From assembly GCA_035605975.1 (NCBI GenBank), contig DATNGG010000075.1, positions 1 to 64,000 on the forward strand: a stretch of 64,000 nucleotides of DNA, in the 5' to 3' direction. The position numbers and the translations under genes are program-made. Position 1 is the stretch's first letter, and the number at the start of each line of letters is the position of its first letter. The notes beneath the pieces are model-generated. The model did not search any database, was not told the origin of the DNA, and saw only the letters and a list, made by a program, of their open reading frames with translations. Source of the DNA: CAIKMD01 sp035605975. Lineage in GTDB: Bacteria > Pseudomonadota > Alphaproteobacteria > ATCC43930 > CGMCC-115725. This document shows, in pieces, positions 51,734 through 60,218 of the stretch.

Positions 51734-52687
51734 GTGAATTCGAAAGCTACACTTCTCGCCGCGGCATTTCTCCTTGCCGCGCTTCCGGCACGAGCCGCCG
51801 ACACCGTCCATGTCGCCAAGGCCGTCAGCACGCAATGGGCCTTCCTGCCGCTCGATATCGGGCACGAGGAAGGCATCTTCGCCAAACACGGCGTCGATCT
51901 CGACATCGTCGCGATGACCGGCGAGGCGAAGCTGATGCAGGGCCTGACCGCCGGCAGCCTCGATTTCGGCGTCGCCGGAAGCCCGGGCGCGGCGCTCGCG
52001 GTCAAAGGCGCGCCGGTTATCGCCGTCGCGGTCTTGACCAACCAGCCGCGCAATTTCTCGGTCGTCGTCACCAAGGACTCGCCGATCAGGACCATCGCCG
52101 ATCTGAAGGGCAAGCTGATCTCGGGCGCGACCGCCGGCGGCTTGCCGGAATGGCTCGTCAAGCATCTCGCCGTGGTCAAAGGCTGGGGCCCGACCGGCAT
52201 CCGCACCATCGCGCTGGGCTCGCCGAGCGCCAGCCTCTCTGCGGTGATGACGCATCAGGTCGACGGCATGATGACCTCGACCACGACCGGCTATCAGCTC
52301 GAAGAGAAGGGCCAAGGCCGCATCATCACGCAGATGGGCGATTTCGCGCCGCACTTTCACACCGAAATGGTGTTCGCGCGCCGCTCTCTGGTCGACAGCA
52401 ACCCCGATCTGGTGAAGCGCTTCCTGCAAGGGCTTTTCGCCACGGTCGCCTTCATCAAGACGAACAAGGACAAGACCGACGCGATCGCGACGCAGGTTCT
52501 GCGCCAGACCCCGATGGTCGCCAGCCGAACCTACGACAACGAGGTCCAGACCTTGTCGAGCGACGGGAATTTCGACCCGGCGGCGCTCGCCGTGCTGAAG
52601 CAATCCTTCATCGAGATGAAGATTCTCGACAAGAAACCGAGCGACGCGCAGATGCTGACGACGAAATTCGTCCCGGTGAAATTTTAA
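51734..52687 (+). CDS. Tandem solute-binding protein 4
   Basis: 317 residues from GTG 51734, thirteen bases after member 3. Signal peptide: LLAAAFLLAALPARA. Core: HVAKAVSTQWAFLPLDIGHEEGIFAKHGVDLDIVAMTG and GKLISGATAGGLPEWLVKHLAV. The FLPLD segment is closer to member 1 than to members 2 and 3, so the order 1-2-3-4 is not a simple linear duplication series. It ends the series; 156 bases without a gene follow. Confidence 0.88.
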   Translation: MNSKATLLAAAFLLAALPARAADTVHVAKAVSTQWAFLPLDIGHEEGIFAKHGVDLDIVAMTGEAKLMQGLTAGSLDFGVAGSPGAALAVKGAPVIAVAVLTNQPRNFSVVVTKDSPIRTIADLKGKLISGATAGGLPEWLVKHLAVVKGWGPTGIRTIALGSPSASLSAVMTHQVDGMMTSTTTGYQLEEKGQGRIITQMGDFAPHFHTEMVFARRSLVDSNPDLVKRFLQGLFATVAFIKTNKDKTDAIATQVLRQTPMVASRTYDNEVQTLSSDGNFDPAALAVLKQSFIEMKILDKKPSDAQMLTTKFVPVKF

Positions 52688-52843
52688 GAAGGCAGCAGCG
52701 CAAGACGGGGCGGGCGAGGCACCGCCGACGCTCAAAAACGCGTGATCGGTTGCAGTTCCGCAGAAATATGTGTCGCGGCGTGTCGGCGCGATGCGGCCCT
52801 ATGCGTCCTTGGGATATCGACAACCACCCAAGAGGAGCCGCCC

Positions 52844-53503
52844 ATGCGCAAGATTATCGTTGCCACCTTCTCCAGCCTCGATGGCGTCATGCAGGCGCCC
52901 GGCGGCCCGCAAGAAGACCCGACCGGCGGCTTTGCCTTGGGCGGCTGGACCGCGCCCTATTTCGACGAGGCGCTGGGCGCCTCCATGGGCGAAATCTTCG
53001 GCCGGCCGTTCGACCTGCTTCTCGGCCGCAAGACCTACGAGATTTTCGCGGCGCACTGGCCCTATGTCGCCAATCCGGACGGTCCGATCGCTGCGGTGTT
53101 CAACCGGGTGACGAAATATGTCGCGTCGCGCGGCAAGCCGAAGCTCGCTTGGCAGAACAGCCAGCTGCTCGGCGAGGACGTCGTCGCCGCGCTGAAGCAG
53201 CTCAAACGCGAGGACGGGCCCGACCTTCTCGTTCAAGGATCGAGCGATCTTCTCCAAACGCTGTGGAAGAACGGGCTGGTTGACGAGCTCAGCGTGTTGA
53301 TCTTCCCGCTCGTGCTTGGCAAGGGCAAACGTCTTTTCGGCGATGGCGCGATTCCCGCCGGGCTGAAGCTGGTCAAGTCGCGCTCCTACCCGACTGGCGT
53401 CATCGTGGCGAATTACCAGCCCGCCGGCGCGGTCAAGGTCGGCGATTTCCAATTGACCGAGCCCAGCGAGGCCGAGCTCGAGCGCCGGCGCAACCTGCGT
53501 TGA
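52844..53503 (+). CDS. Dihydrofolate reductase-like (RibD C-terminal) protein
   Basis: 219 residues from the ATG at 52844 (GAGGAG upstream). The RibD_C fold is marked by MRKIIVATFSSLDGVMQAPGG, LLLGRKTYEIFAAHWP, and DLLVQGSSDLLQTLWKNGLVDEL. Such proteins are common in bacteria and are annotated as DHFR-like reductases, but most lack proven activity. The segment VASRGKPKLAWQNSQLLGEDVVAAL is typical of the group. It appears unrelated to the transporter or amidohydrolase genes and may have its own promoter. Confidence 0.85.
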   Translation: MRKIIVATFSSLDGVMQAPGGPQEDPTGGFALGGWTAPYFDEALGASMGEIFGRPFDLLLGRKTYEIFAAHWPYVANPDGPIAAVFNRVTKYVASRGKPKLAWQNSQLLGEDVVAALKQLKREDGPDLLVQGSSDLLQTLWKNGLVDELSVLIFPLVLGKGKRLFGDGAIPAGLKLVKSRSYPTGVIVANYQPAGAVKVGDFQLTEPSEAELERRRNLR

Positions 53504-53510
53504 GCAAGCT

Positions 53511-54887
53511 TTAATTCGCCACGCAAGCGGCGGCGAGGCGCCGCACGGCACCCGGGCCGTCGAGCGCGGCGAGCGCCGCCTCGATGGTATCGAGACGCTC
53601 GGGGCCGAACAGCGGCGCGGCATTGGCGTGGAATTTCGCGCGGATCTCGTCCTCGCCCAGCGGCCGCTCGGCGCTGCCGCGATTGTGCGGCTCGATGCGC
53701 TCGAAGCGCTTGCCGTCGCGCGTCTCGATGATGACCCAGCCTTTGAACTGGCCAGGCTGCGCCGTCGCATCGACCGTGTATTCGACCCTCTGCGCCAAGG
53801 CGCGCACGGCGGCGCGGGTCTCGGCATCGCCGCGATAGCTCTGCCCGTCGAGCCGCCCGGTCACGAGCGCCTCGGCGATGGAATATTGCAGCGAAGCCCG
53901 GCCCTGCCAGTCGTTCAACGGCGCGATTTTCGCGGCGCGCGGCTCGCAGACGACGCCGATCATGTAGTCGGCGATCGGACAGATCACGCGGGCGACAGCC
54001 TCTGCCCGGACGCCCTCTTCGCGCAACGCCAGCGCCGCATCGATGAAGGCATGGATGACATGGGCGCAGGGATAAGGCTTCAGCGAGATCGCAAGGCACT
54101 CCCAGCGGCGGCCAAGCGCCGCGGTAACGGAGGCAAAATCGAAACCGTAATCGGGGTCTTGGACATGGGTGCGGAACAGCCCCGCCGCGCCTTCGAAGAC
54201 CTGCGCCGGTCCGGTATGGCCGTGCTTGGCAAGGAGCGCCGCGGCGATGCCCGATTGCGCCCCCCATCCCGCATGGAGGTTGGGCGCTTCGGCGCCCTCG
54301 CTCATCCCTTGGCCGAGACCCGCCGCGAAGCTGCCGGTGATGCCGACGGCGTTTGCCGTCGCGCGCGCATCGAGCCGCAACAGCCGGCAGGCGGCGAAGG
54401 TTGCCCCCATCGCGCCGAACAGCCCGGTCGGATGCCAGCCGCGCTTGTGGAATTGCAGCGGCGCGGCCATGCCGGTGCGGCAGGCGAGCTCGCTGCCGGC
54501 GATCAGCGCGACGAGAAATTCATCGCCCGCCGCGTCGATCTCCTCGCCCAGCGCGAGCGTCGTCGCAAGCAACGTCGCGGTGACATGGACGATGGTCGCG
54601 TTGTGCGTGTCGTCGAAGGAGAGCGCCGACGCCATCGCGCCATTGGCGAGAGCCGCGTTCTGCGGCGATATCCGCTCGGGAAAGCCGAGAATATGCGCAT
54701 GACCCTGCCCGCCCATGGCCATGGCGCCGGCGCGGATTTTGCGGCCGTAATCCTGTGTTGCGGCTGCGAAGGCGCAGCCGAGCGTATCGAGAACGTGCCG
54801 CTTGACGGCGCTCACCGCCTCCGTCGGAACATCGCCCGGCATAAGTGCCGCGCTCCATTGGGCAAGCTCTTCGCTGATGGTGGGCAT
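53511..54887 (-). CDS. MmgE/PrpD family protein 1
   Basis: 458 residues with the helical PrpD fold. Typical segments: LDTLGCAFAAATQDYG, ALANGAMASALSFDDTHNATIVHVTATLLAT and MGATFAACRLLRLDA. PrpD itself dehydrates 2-methylcitrate; family members also include aconitate decarboxylase and iminodisuccinate epimerase. No prpBC genes lie here, so methylcitrate cycling is not supported. It faces the DHFR-like gene across seven bases. Confidence 0.86.
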   Translation of the reverse strand: MPTISEELAQWSAALMPGDVPTEAVSAVKRHVLDTLGCAFAAATQDYGRKIRAGAMAMGGQGHAHILGFPERISPQNAALANGAMASALSFDDTHNATIVHVTATLLATTLALGEEIDAAGDEFLVALIAGSELACRTGMAAPLQFHKRGWHPTGLFGAMGATFAACRLLRLDARATANAVGITGSFAAGLGQGMSEGAEAPNLHAGWGAQSGIAAALLAKHGHTGPAQVFEGAAGLFRTHVQDPDYGFDFASVTAALGRRWECLAISLKPYPCAHVIHAFIDAALALREEGVRAEAVARVICPIADYMIGVVCEPRAAKIAPLNDWQGRASLQYSIAEALVTGRLDGQSYRGDAETRAAVRALAQRVEYTVDATAQPGQFKGWVIIETRDGKRFERIEPHNRGSAERPLGEDEIRAKFHANAAPLFGPERLDTIEAALAALDGPGAVRRLAAACVAN

Positions 54888-55015
54888 GAGCCTTCCTTTG
54901 CGCCGTGATCCGGCAAGAAAGTTAACATATCGAATTGCGCCGCGGCCTAGCGCCCGTCTATGCTTTCGCCGGGAGAGCCGCCGGCCGCGGGGCCGCGGCG
55001 ATCAGGAGAGAACCG

Positions 55016-56038
55016 ATGAGCGCATCCGGCACCGCCACCTCGGACACACCCGACAACATCCGCAAAGCCTGGAACGAGGCGCATGTCGCACCGCTCTGGG
55101 AGCAACTCGCAGCGCACAACACCGAGGTGCATCGCGACCGCGCCTTCATCTGGAAATGGCGCACGATGCGCCCGCTGATCGAAGACGCGCTTCAGCTCAA
55201 GGATATGCGCGCTATCGAGCGCCGCGTCCTCACCCTGACAAATCCCAATCTGCGCGCCGATTCCATGGGCGCGACGCCGACCTTGACCGCGGCGCTGCAG
55301 ATCCTGAAGCCCGGCGAAAGCGCGCGCCCGCATCGTCACTCGCCCAACGCGCTGCGCTTCGTGCTCGAAGGCGAAGGCGCCTATACCATCGTCGACGGCA
55401 AGGAATGCCTGATGGAAGAGGGCGACCTCATCACCACCCCCGGCTGGACCTGGCACGAGCATGTACATCGCGGCAACCGCCCGATCATCTGGCTCGATTC
55501 GCTCGACGTGCCGCTGCATCGCTATCTCGGCACCGATGATTTCGAGCCCGGCCCGCCCAATCGCATGCCGCCGACCGCGCCCGATGCACTGTTCGCAATC
55601 GCCAATGTCGTCCCCGACGGGATCGAGGCCAATCCGGCCTATTCGCCCGTCTTCCGCTATCCCTGGGCGCAGGTCACCGCGGCGCTCGCAGCGGCGCCCC
55701 TCGCCAAGGACGGCACGCGGCGCGTGCGCTATGTCAATCCGATGAATGGCGGCCCGGTCATGTCGCTGATCGACTGCTACCTCGTCGAGCTCGCCGATGG
55801 CGAGACCCTGCCGCTGCGCACCAGTGCCAGCATGGTTTGCGCGGTCGTCGAAGGCAGCGGCACGACGCGCATCGGCGACGACACGATCGCCTGGGAGCCC
55901 AAGGACGTCTTCACTCTGCCGACCGGCGCGTGGATCCGCCATCGCGCGCAGGGCAAGGCACGCATCTTCGTCGTCAGCGATCGCGAGGTGCTGCGGCGCC
56001 TCGATCTGCTCGAGGAAGAATACGGCGGAACGGCCTGA
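55016..56038 (+). CDS. Gentisate 1,2-dioxygenase-like bicupin
   Basis: 340 residues from the ATG at 55016. Two cupin barrels: the N-terminal one has ARPHRHSPNALRFVLEGEGAY and GDLITTPGWTWHEHVHRG, with the His set of gentisate/hydroxynaphthoate dioxygenases, while the C-terminal barrel has SASMVCAVVEGSGTTRIGDD and lacks a full His set. It would open an aromatic ring between carboxyl and hydroxyl positions using Fe(II). The FAD monooxygenase directly downstream (19 bases) makes a hydroxylate-then-cleave pair plausible. Confidence 0.88.
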   Translation: MSASGTATSDTPDNIRKAWNEAHVAPLWEQLAAHNTEVHRDRAFIWKWRTMRPLIEDALQLKDMRAIERRVLTLTNPNLRADSMGATPTLTAALQILKPGESARPHRHSPNALRFVLEGEGAYTIVDGKECLMEEGDLITTPGWTWHEHVHRGNRPIIWLDSLDVPLHRYLGTDDFEPGPPNRMPPTAPDALFAIANVVPDGIEANPAYSPVFRYPWAQVTAALAAAPLAKDGTRRVRYVNPMNGGPVMSLIDCYLVELADGETLPLRTSASMVCAVVEGSGTTRIGDDTIAWEPKDVFTLPTGAWIRHRAQGKARIFVVSDREVLRRLDLLEEEYGGTA

Positions 56039-56057
56039 AGCATTTGGGTTCACCATC

Positions 56058-57674
56058 ATGCCTGTGACTGAAACGCCGATACTCATCGTCGGAGCCGGGC
56101 CGGTCGGCCTTTCGCTGGCGAGCGAGCTTGGCCGCCGCGGCGTGCATTGCCTCATCATCGAGCAAAGCGACGGCGTGATCTATCACCCGCGCGCAACGGC
56201 GCTCAACGCGCGCACCATGGAATTGCTGCGGCGCTGGGGCGTCGCCGAGCGGGTGAAGCGCGATGGCACGCCGCCCGATTTTCCGCATACCGCGCTCTAC
56301 CTGACCAGCTTCGATGGGTACGAAATCGCTCGCATCGAGCGTCCGAGCCATGGCGGCGCGGCGCCCTCGCCGATCAGCCCGGAGCGGCCGCAGCGCTGCA
56401 ACCAGCTGTTTCTCGATCCCATCCTGCGCGATCTCGTTCTGTCGCTGCCTTCGGTCACGCTGCGCTATCGCTGCCGTTTCGAGTCGCTGGTCGAAGAGGG
56501 CGACCGCGTCATCGCCCGGGTGCGCGATCTCGCAAGCGGCGCCGAGGAGACGATCGCCGCGCAGTATCTTGTCGATTGCAGCGGCAGCCACAGCCCGATC
56601 CGCCGCGCCTTCAAGATCGGCATGACCGGCCAATCCGAGACCGAATACCATTTCAGCGTCTTCATTCGCCTGCCCGAGCTGTGGAAGCATCACGACAAGG
56701 GCAAGGCCGCGCTGACCTTCTTCGTCGATGAGAAGGGTTCGTGGCGCAATCTTGTGATGATCGACGGCAAGGAGCTTTATCGCTTCGCTCTCGCGGGCAA
56801 GGAATTCTACGACAATCCCGATGCGGTTGACGTCAACTGGCACTTCAACCAGGTGGCCGGGCCCGACATTCCGCGCGAGATCCTCTCGGTCGTGCGCTGG
56901 AGCGCCTGCGATGTGGTGGCCGACCGCTATCGCGTCGGACGCGTGTTCCTGGTCGGCGATGCCGCGCATCAAAACCATCCTTCGGGCGGATTCGGCCTCA
57001 ACACCGGCATGGGCGATGTCGACAATATCGGCTGGAAGCTCGCAGCGATGCTGCAAGGCTGGGGCCGGCCGGGCTTGCTCGATTCCTACGAGCTCGAGCG
57101 CCGGCCAGTGGGGTTGCGCAACATCAACCAGGCCTATACCGGCCATGCGGACAACCGCGACCGGCCTTCGCATCCGGACATCATGAAGGACACGGCCGAA
57201 GGCGCGCAGGCGCGCGCCCGGATGAGAGAGCAAATCCTGGCGAGCCAGCCGGCCATGGTGCTGACCGACGGTATCGCCCTGGGCTATCGCTACGATCAGT
57301 CGCCGATCGTCGTGCCCGACGGAACGCCGCCGACGCCCGACACGATCAGCCTCTACGTGCCGACCGCGCGGCCGGGATCGCGCGCACCGCATGCCTGGAT
57401 CACCGAGGCCCGCTCGACGGTCGATCTCTTCGGCGGCGGCTTCGTCCTGTTGCGGCTCGGCAACGGCGCGCCCTCGGGCGAGGCGATCGAAGCCGCGTTC
57501 CGGCGGCGCGAAGTGCCGCTCGAAATCGTGCCGATCGCCGATCCGGCAATCGCCAAGCTCTATGAGAAGAAGCTCGTGCTGGTCCGGCCGGACGGGCACG
57601 TCGCGTGGCGGGCCGATGCGCCGCCCGAGGACGCGCTGGCCCTCGCCGACCGCGTGCGGGGAGCCGCCAGCTAG
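56058..57674 (+). CDS. FAD-dependent aromatic monooxygenase (MhpA-like)
   Basis: 538 residues from the ATG at 56058. Rossmann start ILIVGAGPVGLSLASELGRRGV, FAD-contact YLVDCSGSHSPIRRAFKIG, and GD motif VFLVGDAAHQNHPSGGFGLNTG. The length and the C-terminal thioredoxin-like part (LFGGGFVLLRLG, IVPIADPAIAKLYEKKLVLVRPDGHVAWR) match MhpA/phenol hydroxylase-type enzymes. It adds one oxygen atom to an aromatic ring. Paired with the gentisate-dioxygenase-like gene upstream. Confidence 0.88.
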   Translation: MPVTETPILIVGAGPVGLSLASELGRRGVHCLIIEQSDGVIYHPRATALNARTMELLRRWGVAERVKRDGTPPDFPHTALYLTSFDGYEIARIERPSHGGAAPSPISPERPQRCNQLFLDPILRDLVLSLPSVTLRYRCRFESLVEEGDRVIARVRDLASGAEETIAAQYLVDCSGSHSPIRRAFKIGMTGQSETEYHFSVFIRLPELWKHHDKGKAALTFFVDEKGSWRNLVMIDGKELYRFALAGKEFYDNPDAVDVNWHFNQVAGPDIPREILSVVRWSACDVVADRYRVGRVFLVGDAAHQNHPSGGFGLNTGMGDVDNIGWKLAAMLQGWGRPGLLDSYELERRPVGLRNINQAYTGHADNRDRPSHPDIMKDTAEGAQARARMREQILASQPAMVLTDGIALGYRYDQSPIVVPDGTPPTPDTISLYVPTARPGSRAPHAWITEARSTVDLFGGGFVLLRLGNGAPSGEAIEAAFRRREVPLEIVPIADPAIAKLYEKKLVLVRPDGHVAWRADAPPEDALALADRVRGAAS

Positions 57675-57706
57675 ACCTCTCTCACGGATGACTCCACGCT
57701 CAATCT

Positions 57707-57798
57707 CGTCATTCCGGCCGAAGCGAGGCGGAGAGCCGGAATCCATTTGCCGCCACGATGGATAGGATATATGGATGCCCGCTTTCGCGGGCATGACG
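57707..57798. repeat. Palindromic interspersed repeat (REP/MITE-like)
   Basis: CGTCAT at 57707-57712 is the inverted complement of ATGACG at 57793-57798, so the whole 92 bases can fold into one long structure. Inside are ATTCCGGCC with AGAGCCGGAAT (left arm) and a perfect hairpin GCCCGC-TTTC-GCGGGC (57777-57792). Sequences of this kind, often mistranslated as VMPAKAGIH, are scattered in many proteobacterial genomes between genes. It separates the FAD monooxygenase from the MDR gene. Confidence 0.8.
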
Positions 57799-57845
57799 GT
57801 AGAGGGCGCCAAACGTTAGAGTTGGCACGCTAAGGAGGACCCGAC

Positions 57846-58856
57846 ATGAAATGCGTCGAGATTGTCGCAACCACCGGCATCGACGGCCTGCGTATTGTTG
57901 AGCGCCCCACGCCCAAAACCGGTCCGCGCCAGGTCCTGGTGCGCATGCGCGCCGCCTCGCTCAATTATCGCGACGCGATGATCCTTTCCGGCAATTACGC
58001 GCGTGGCGTCAATTTGCCACGGATCCCGTTGTCCGACGGCGCGGGCGAGATCGTCGAGGTCGGTGCCGAAGTGACGCGCGTCAAGCCGGGTGATCGCGTT
58101 TGCGGCACCTTCTTTCAGCGCTGGATCACCGGCCCGGTCTTTCCTGAAATCCAGGACGCGGCGCTGGGCGGGACGGCCGAAGGCGTTCTGACCGAGTTCG
58201 CGCTCCTCGAAGCCGAAGGCGTCGTGCGCTTTCCCGACCATCTGAGCTTCGCCGAGGCCGCGACCTTGCCCTGCGCCGGCTTGACCGCCTGGCATGGCCT
58301 CTTCGAGGCCGGCAATCTGCGCGCCGGAGACACGGCGCTGTTCCTCGGCACGGGCGGCGTCTCGATCCTCGGCCTGCAACTCGCCCGCGCGGCCGGCGCC
58401 CGCGCGATCATCACCTCCTCGAGCGACGAGAAGCTCGAGCGCGCCAAGACGCTCGGCGCCAGCGACACGCTCAACTATGCGAAGAACCCCAATTGGGCGG
58501 CTTCGGTGCGCGAGCTGACTGGCGGGCGCGGCGCCGATTGCGTGCTCGACGTGGCCGGCGGCGAGAGCACCAAGGGCGCGCTCGAAGCTCTGCGCCATGG
58601 CGGGCACATGGCGATCATCGGCGGCCGGTCGGGGCCTGGCGGCGAGCTCGACCGCCGCTTCATTTTGCAGAAAGGCCTGCGCGTTTCGGGCATCAATGTC
58701 GGCAGCCGCGCCATGTTCGAGGCGATGAACCGCGCCATCGCGGTCTCGCGCCTCAAGCCGGTGGTCGACCGCACCTACGATATCGCCGACAGCGTCGCCG
58801 CCTATCGCGATTTCCTTACCGGCAAGCATTTCGGCAAGATCGTCATCACGATCTGA
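57846..58856 (+). CDS. Zinc-less MDR oxidoreductase (quinone reductase-like)
   Basis: 336 residues, medium-chain dehydrogenase fold. The N-terminal catalytic region reads SLNYRDAMILSG with no Cys-x-Gly zinc ligand set, which marks the zinc-independent quinone oxidoreductase or enoyl reductase branch. Cofactor site: LFLGTGGVSILGLQLARAAGA, a NADP(H)-type Gly-rich loop, then SSSDEKLERAKTLGA. GGAGG at 57834-57838 supports the ATG at 57846. Its role may be reduction of an unsaturated intermediate of the ring-cleavage route upstream. Confidence 0.88.
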   Translation: MKCVEIVATTGIDGLRIVERPTPKTGPRQVLVRMRAASLNYRDAMILSGNYARGVNLPRIPLSDGAGEIVEVGAEVTRVKPGDRVCGTFFQRWITGPVFPEIQDAALGGTAEGVLTEFALLEAEGVVRFPDHLSFAEAATLPCAGLTAWHGLFEAGNLRAGDTALFLGTGGVSILGLQLARAAGARAIITSSSDEKLERAKTLGASDTLNYAKNPNWAASVRELTGGRGADCVLDVAGGESTKGALEALRHGGHMAIIGGRSGPGGELDRRFILQKGLRVSGINVGSRAMFEAMNRAIAVSRLKPVVDRTYDIADSVAAYRDFLTGKHFGKIVITI

Positions 58857-58865
58857 CGCGACGCC

Positions 58866-60206
58866 TCAGCCGAGCGCGTCCATCCCCTCGATCGCGCGCG
58901 ACAACGCGGCGAGCGCCGCGTCGCTGGTCGTCGCGGCGAGCGCCGCGGCGGCCAGAGTCTCCGCGCGGCCGGCGCCGATCACCGGATCGGCGAGCCGGTG
59001 ATATTTCGCGCGCAGCGCCGCCCCATCGAGGCTCAGCGACGGATCGCCGAGCGCATCGGTGACCAGCACATCCGGCTTGCGGCCGCCGGCAAGCCTCAGC
59101 GCAACACGCGCGGGATAGGCTTTCGGGAAATAAGCCGCGAGCGCCGGATCGGGCACCACTTCGACGCGCGCCATGAACGCGGAAATCGCGGGATCGCGGC
59201 TGAGATCGGGACGGACCACGTCGTCGAGCAGCTCCGGCCGGTGCGCCGCGAGAGCAAGCTGATAGGCTACGCTGGTGATGCGCGCGAGCCGTCCCTGGCC
59301 GGCATTGCGCTGGCCGATCATGCCGGCATAGGCGGGCGGCACGGCAATGCGCACGGATTCGATCTCGCCCGGCGTGGTTTCTGCCAAGAGCCGGCGAAAC
59401 CCGTCGATCGCCGCCGTCGCCTGCTTGGCGGCGCAATAGGGTTTGTAGCTGACCGCGGCGATCGCGCCCTCGCCCTCAAGCGGCGCGAGAAGCGGCGACT
59501 TGTCGCAAGCAATGCCGTGGGTGCGCTGGAGCCAATCGCCGTCGAGCAGCTGGCGGTCGCCGCGATAGCCGCCGCCGGCGGCAAGCGCCGCGAACACGCC
59601 CGCGCGCGCGGCCTGGCCGAGGAGGATCCAACGCGGCGACGGCGCGCTCGGCCCGCCCGGGGCGCCGCTCGTCAGATTGAGCGCGATCGCCAGCGCATCG
59701 GCGGTTTGACGCGCATCGAGGCCGAGCAAGGCAGCGGCGGTCGCGGCGGCGCTGGCCGGCGCGGCGAAGAAGGTCGGCCACACGCCGCGATAGAGGATGC
59801 TCGCGCCCGAGATCGCAAGGCTCAGCCGGATCATCGCCTCGTAGCCGGCGGCGAGGCCGCGCGCGAAGCTTATGGCGCGCGGCGTGCCAAGCACCCCCGC
59901 CAAGGTCAGCGCCACCGGCACCACGACCGAGCCCGGCGTCGTGCAGGATTCCATATGGATATCGTCAATCTCGGTGTTGCGGATCATCGCGATGCGCAGC
60001 GCGAGCCGATCGAGCGCCGCCTCGCCGAAAGCCGCGGGAAGGCCGGGCGGCGTCTGGGCCAGCTGGCGCAGCGCGGCCGTATCCTCGGTGCGCGTGCCGG
60101 CCTGCCAGGCGCCGAGCGTGTCGAGGAGATGAAGCGCGAGAAGCGGCGACGGGGGTACGCCCGGCGCGGCAAGAATTTCGGCAAATTCTTCGAGGACGGT
60201 CGCCAT
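58866..60206 (-). CDS. MmgE/PrpD family protein 2
   Basis: 446 residues. PrpD-fold segments: LLALHLLDTLGAWQAG, RNTEIDDIHMESCTTPGSVVVPVALTLAGVLG, AAATAAALLGLDARQTADALAIAL. It is diverged from MmgE/PrpD protein 1 (for example ten-residue differences around the active helix), so the two are not a recent duplicate. It precedes a binding-protein gene by 12 bases on the other side and may be co-transcribed with that transporter, giving a possible import-then-lyase unit. Confidence 0.84.
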   Translation of the reverse strand: MATVLEEFAEILAAPGVPPSPLLALHLLDTLGAWQAGTRTEDTAALRQLAQTPPGLPAAFGEAALDRLALRIAMIRNTEIDDIHMESCTTPGSVVVPVALTLAGVLGTPRAISFARGLAAGYEAMIRLSLAISGASILYRGVWPTFFAAPASAAATAAALLGLDARQTADALAIALNLTSGAPGGPSAPSPRWILLGQAARAGVFAALAAGGGYRGDRQLLDGDWLQRTHGIACDKSPLLAPLEGEGAIAAVSYKPYCAAKQATAAIDGFRRLLAETTPGEIESVRIAVPPAYAGMIGQRNAGQGRLARITSVAYQLALAAHRPELLDDVVRPDLSRDPAISAFMARVEVVPDPALAAYFPKAYPARVALRLAGGRKPDVLVTDALGDPSLSLDGAALRAKYHRLADPVIGAGRAETLAAAALAATTSDAALAALSRAIEGMDALG

Positions 60207-60218
60207 GGGAGCTTCAGC

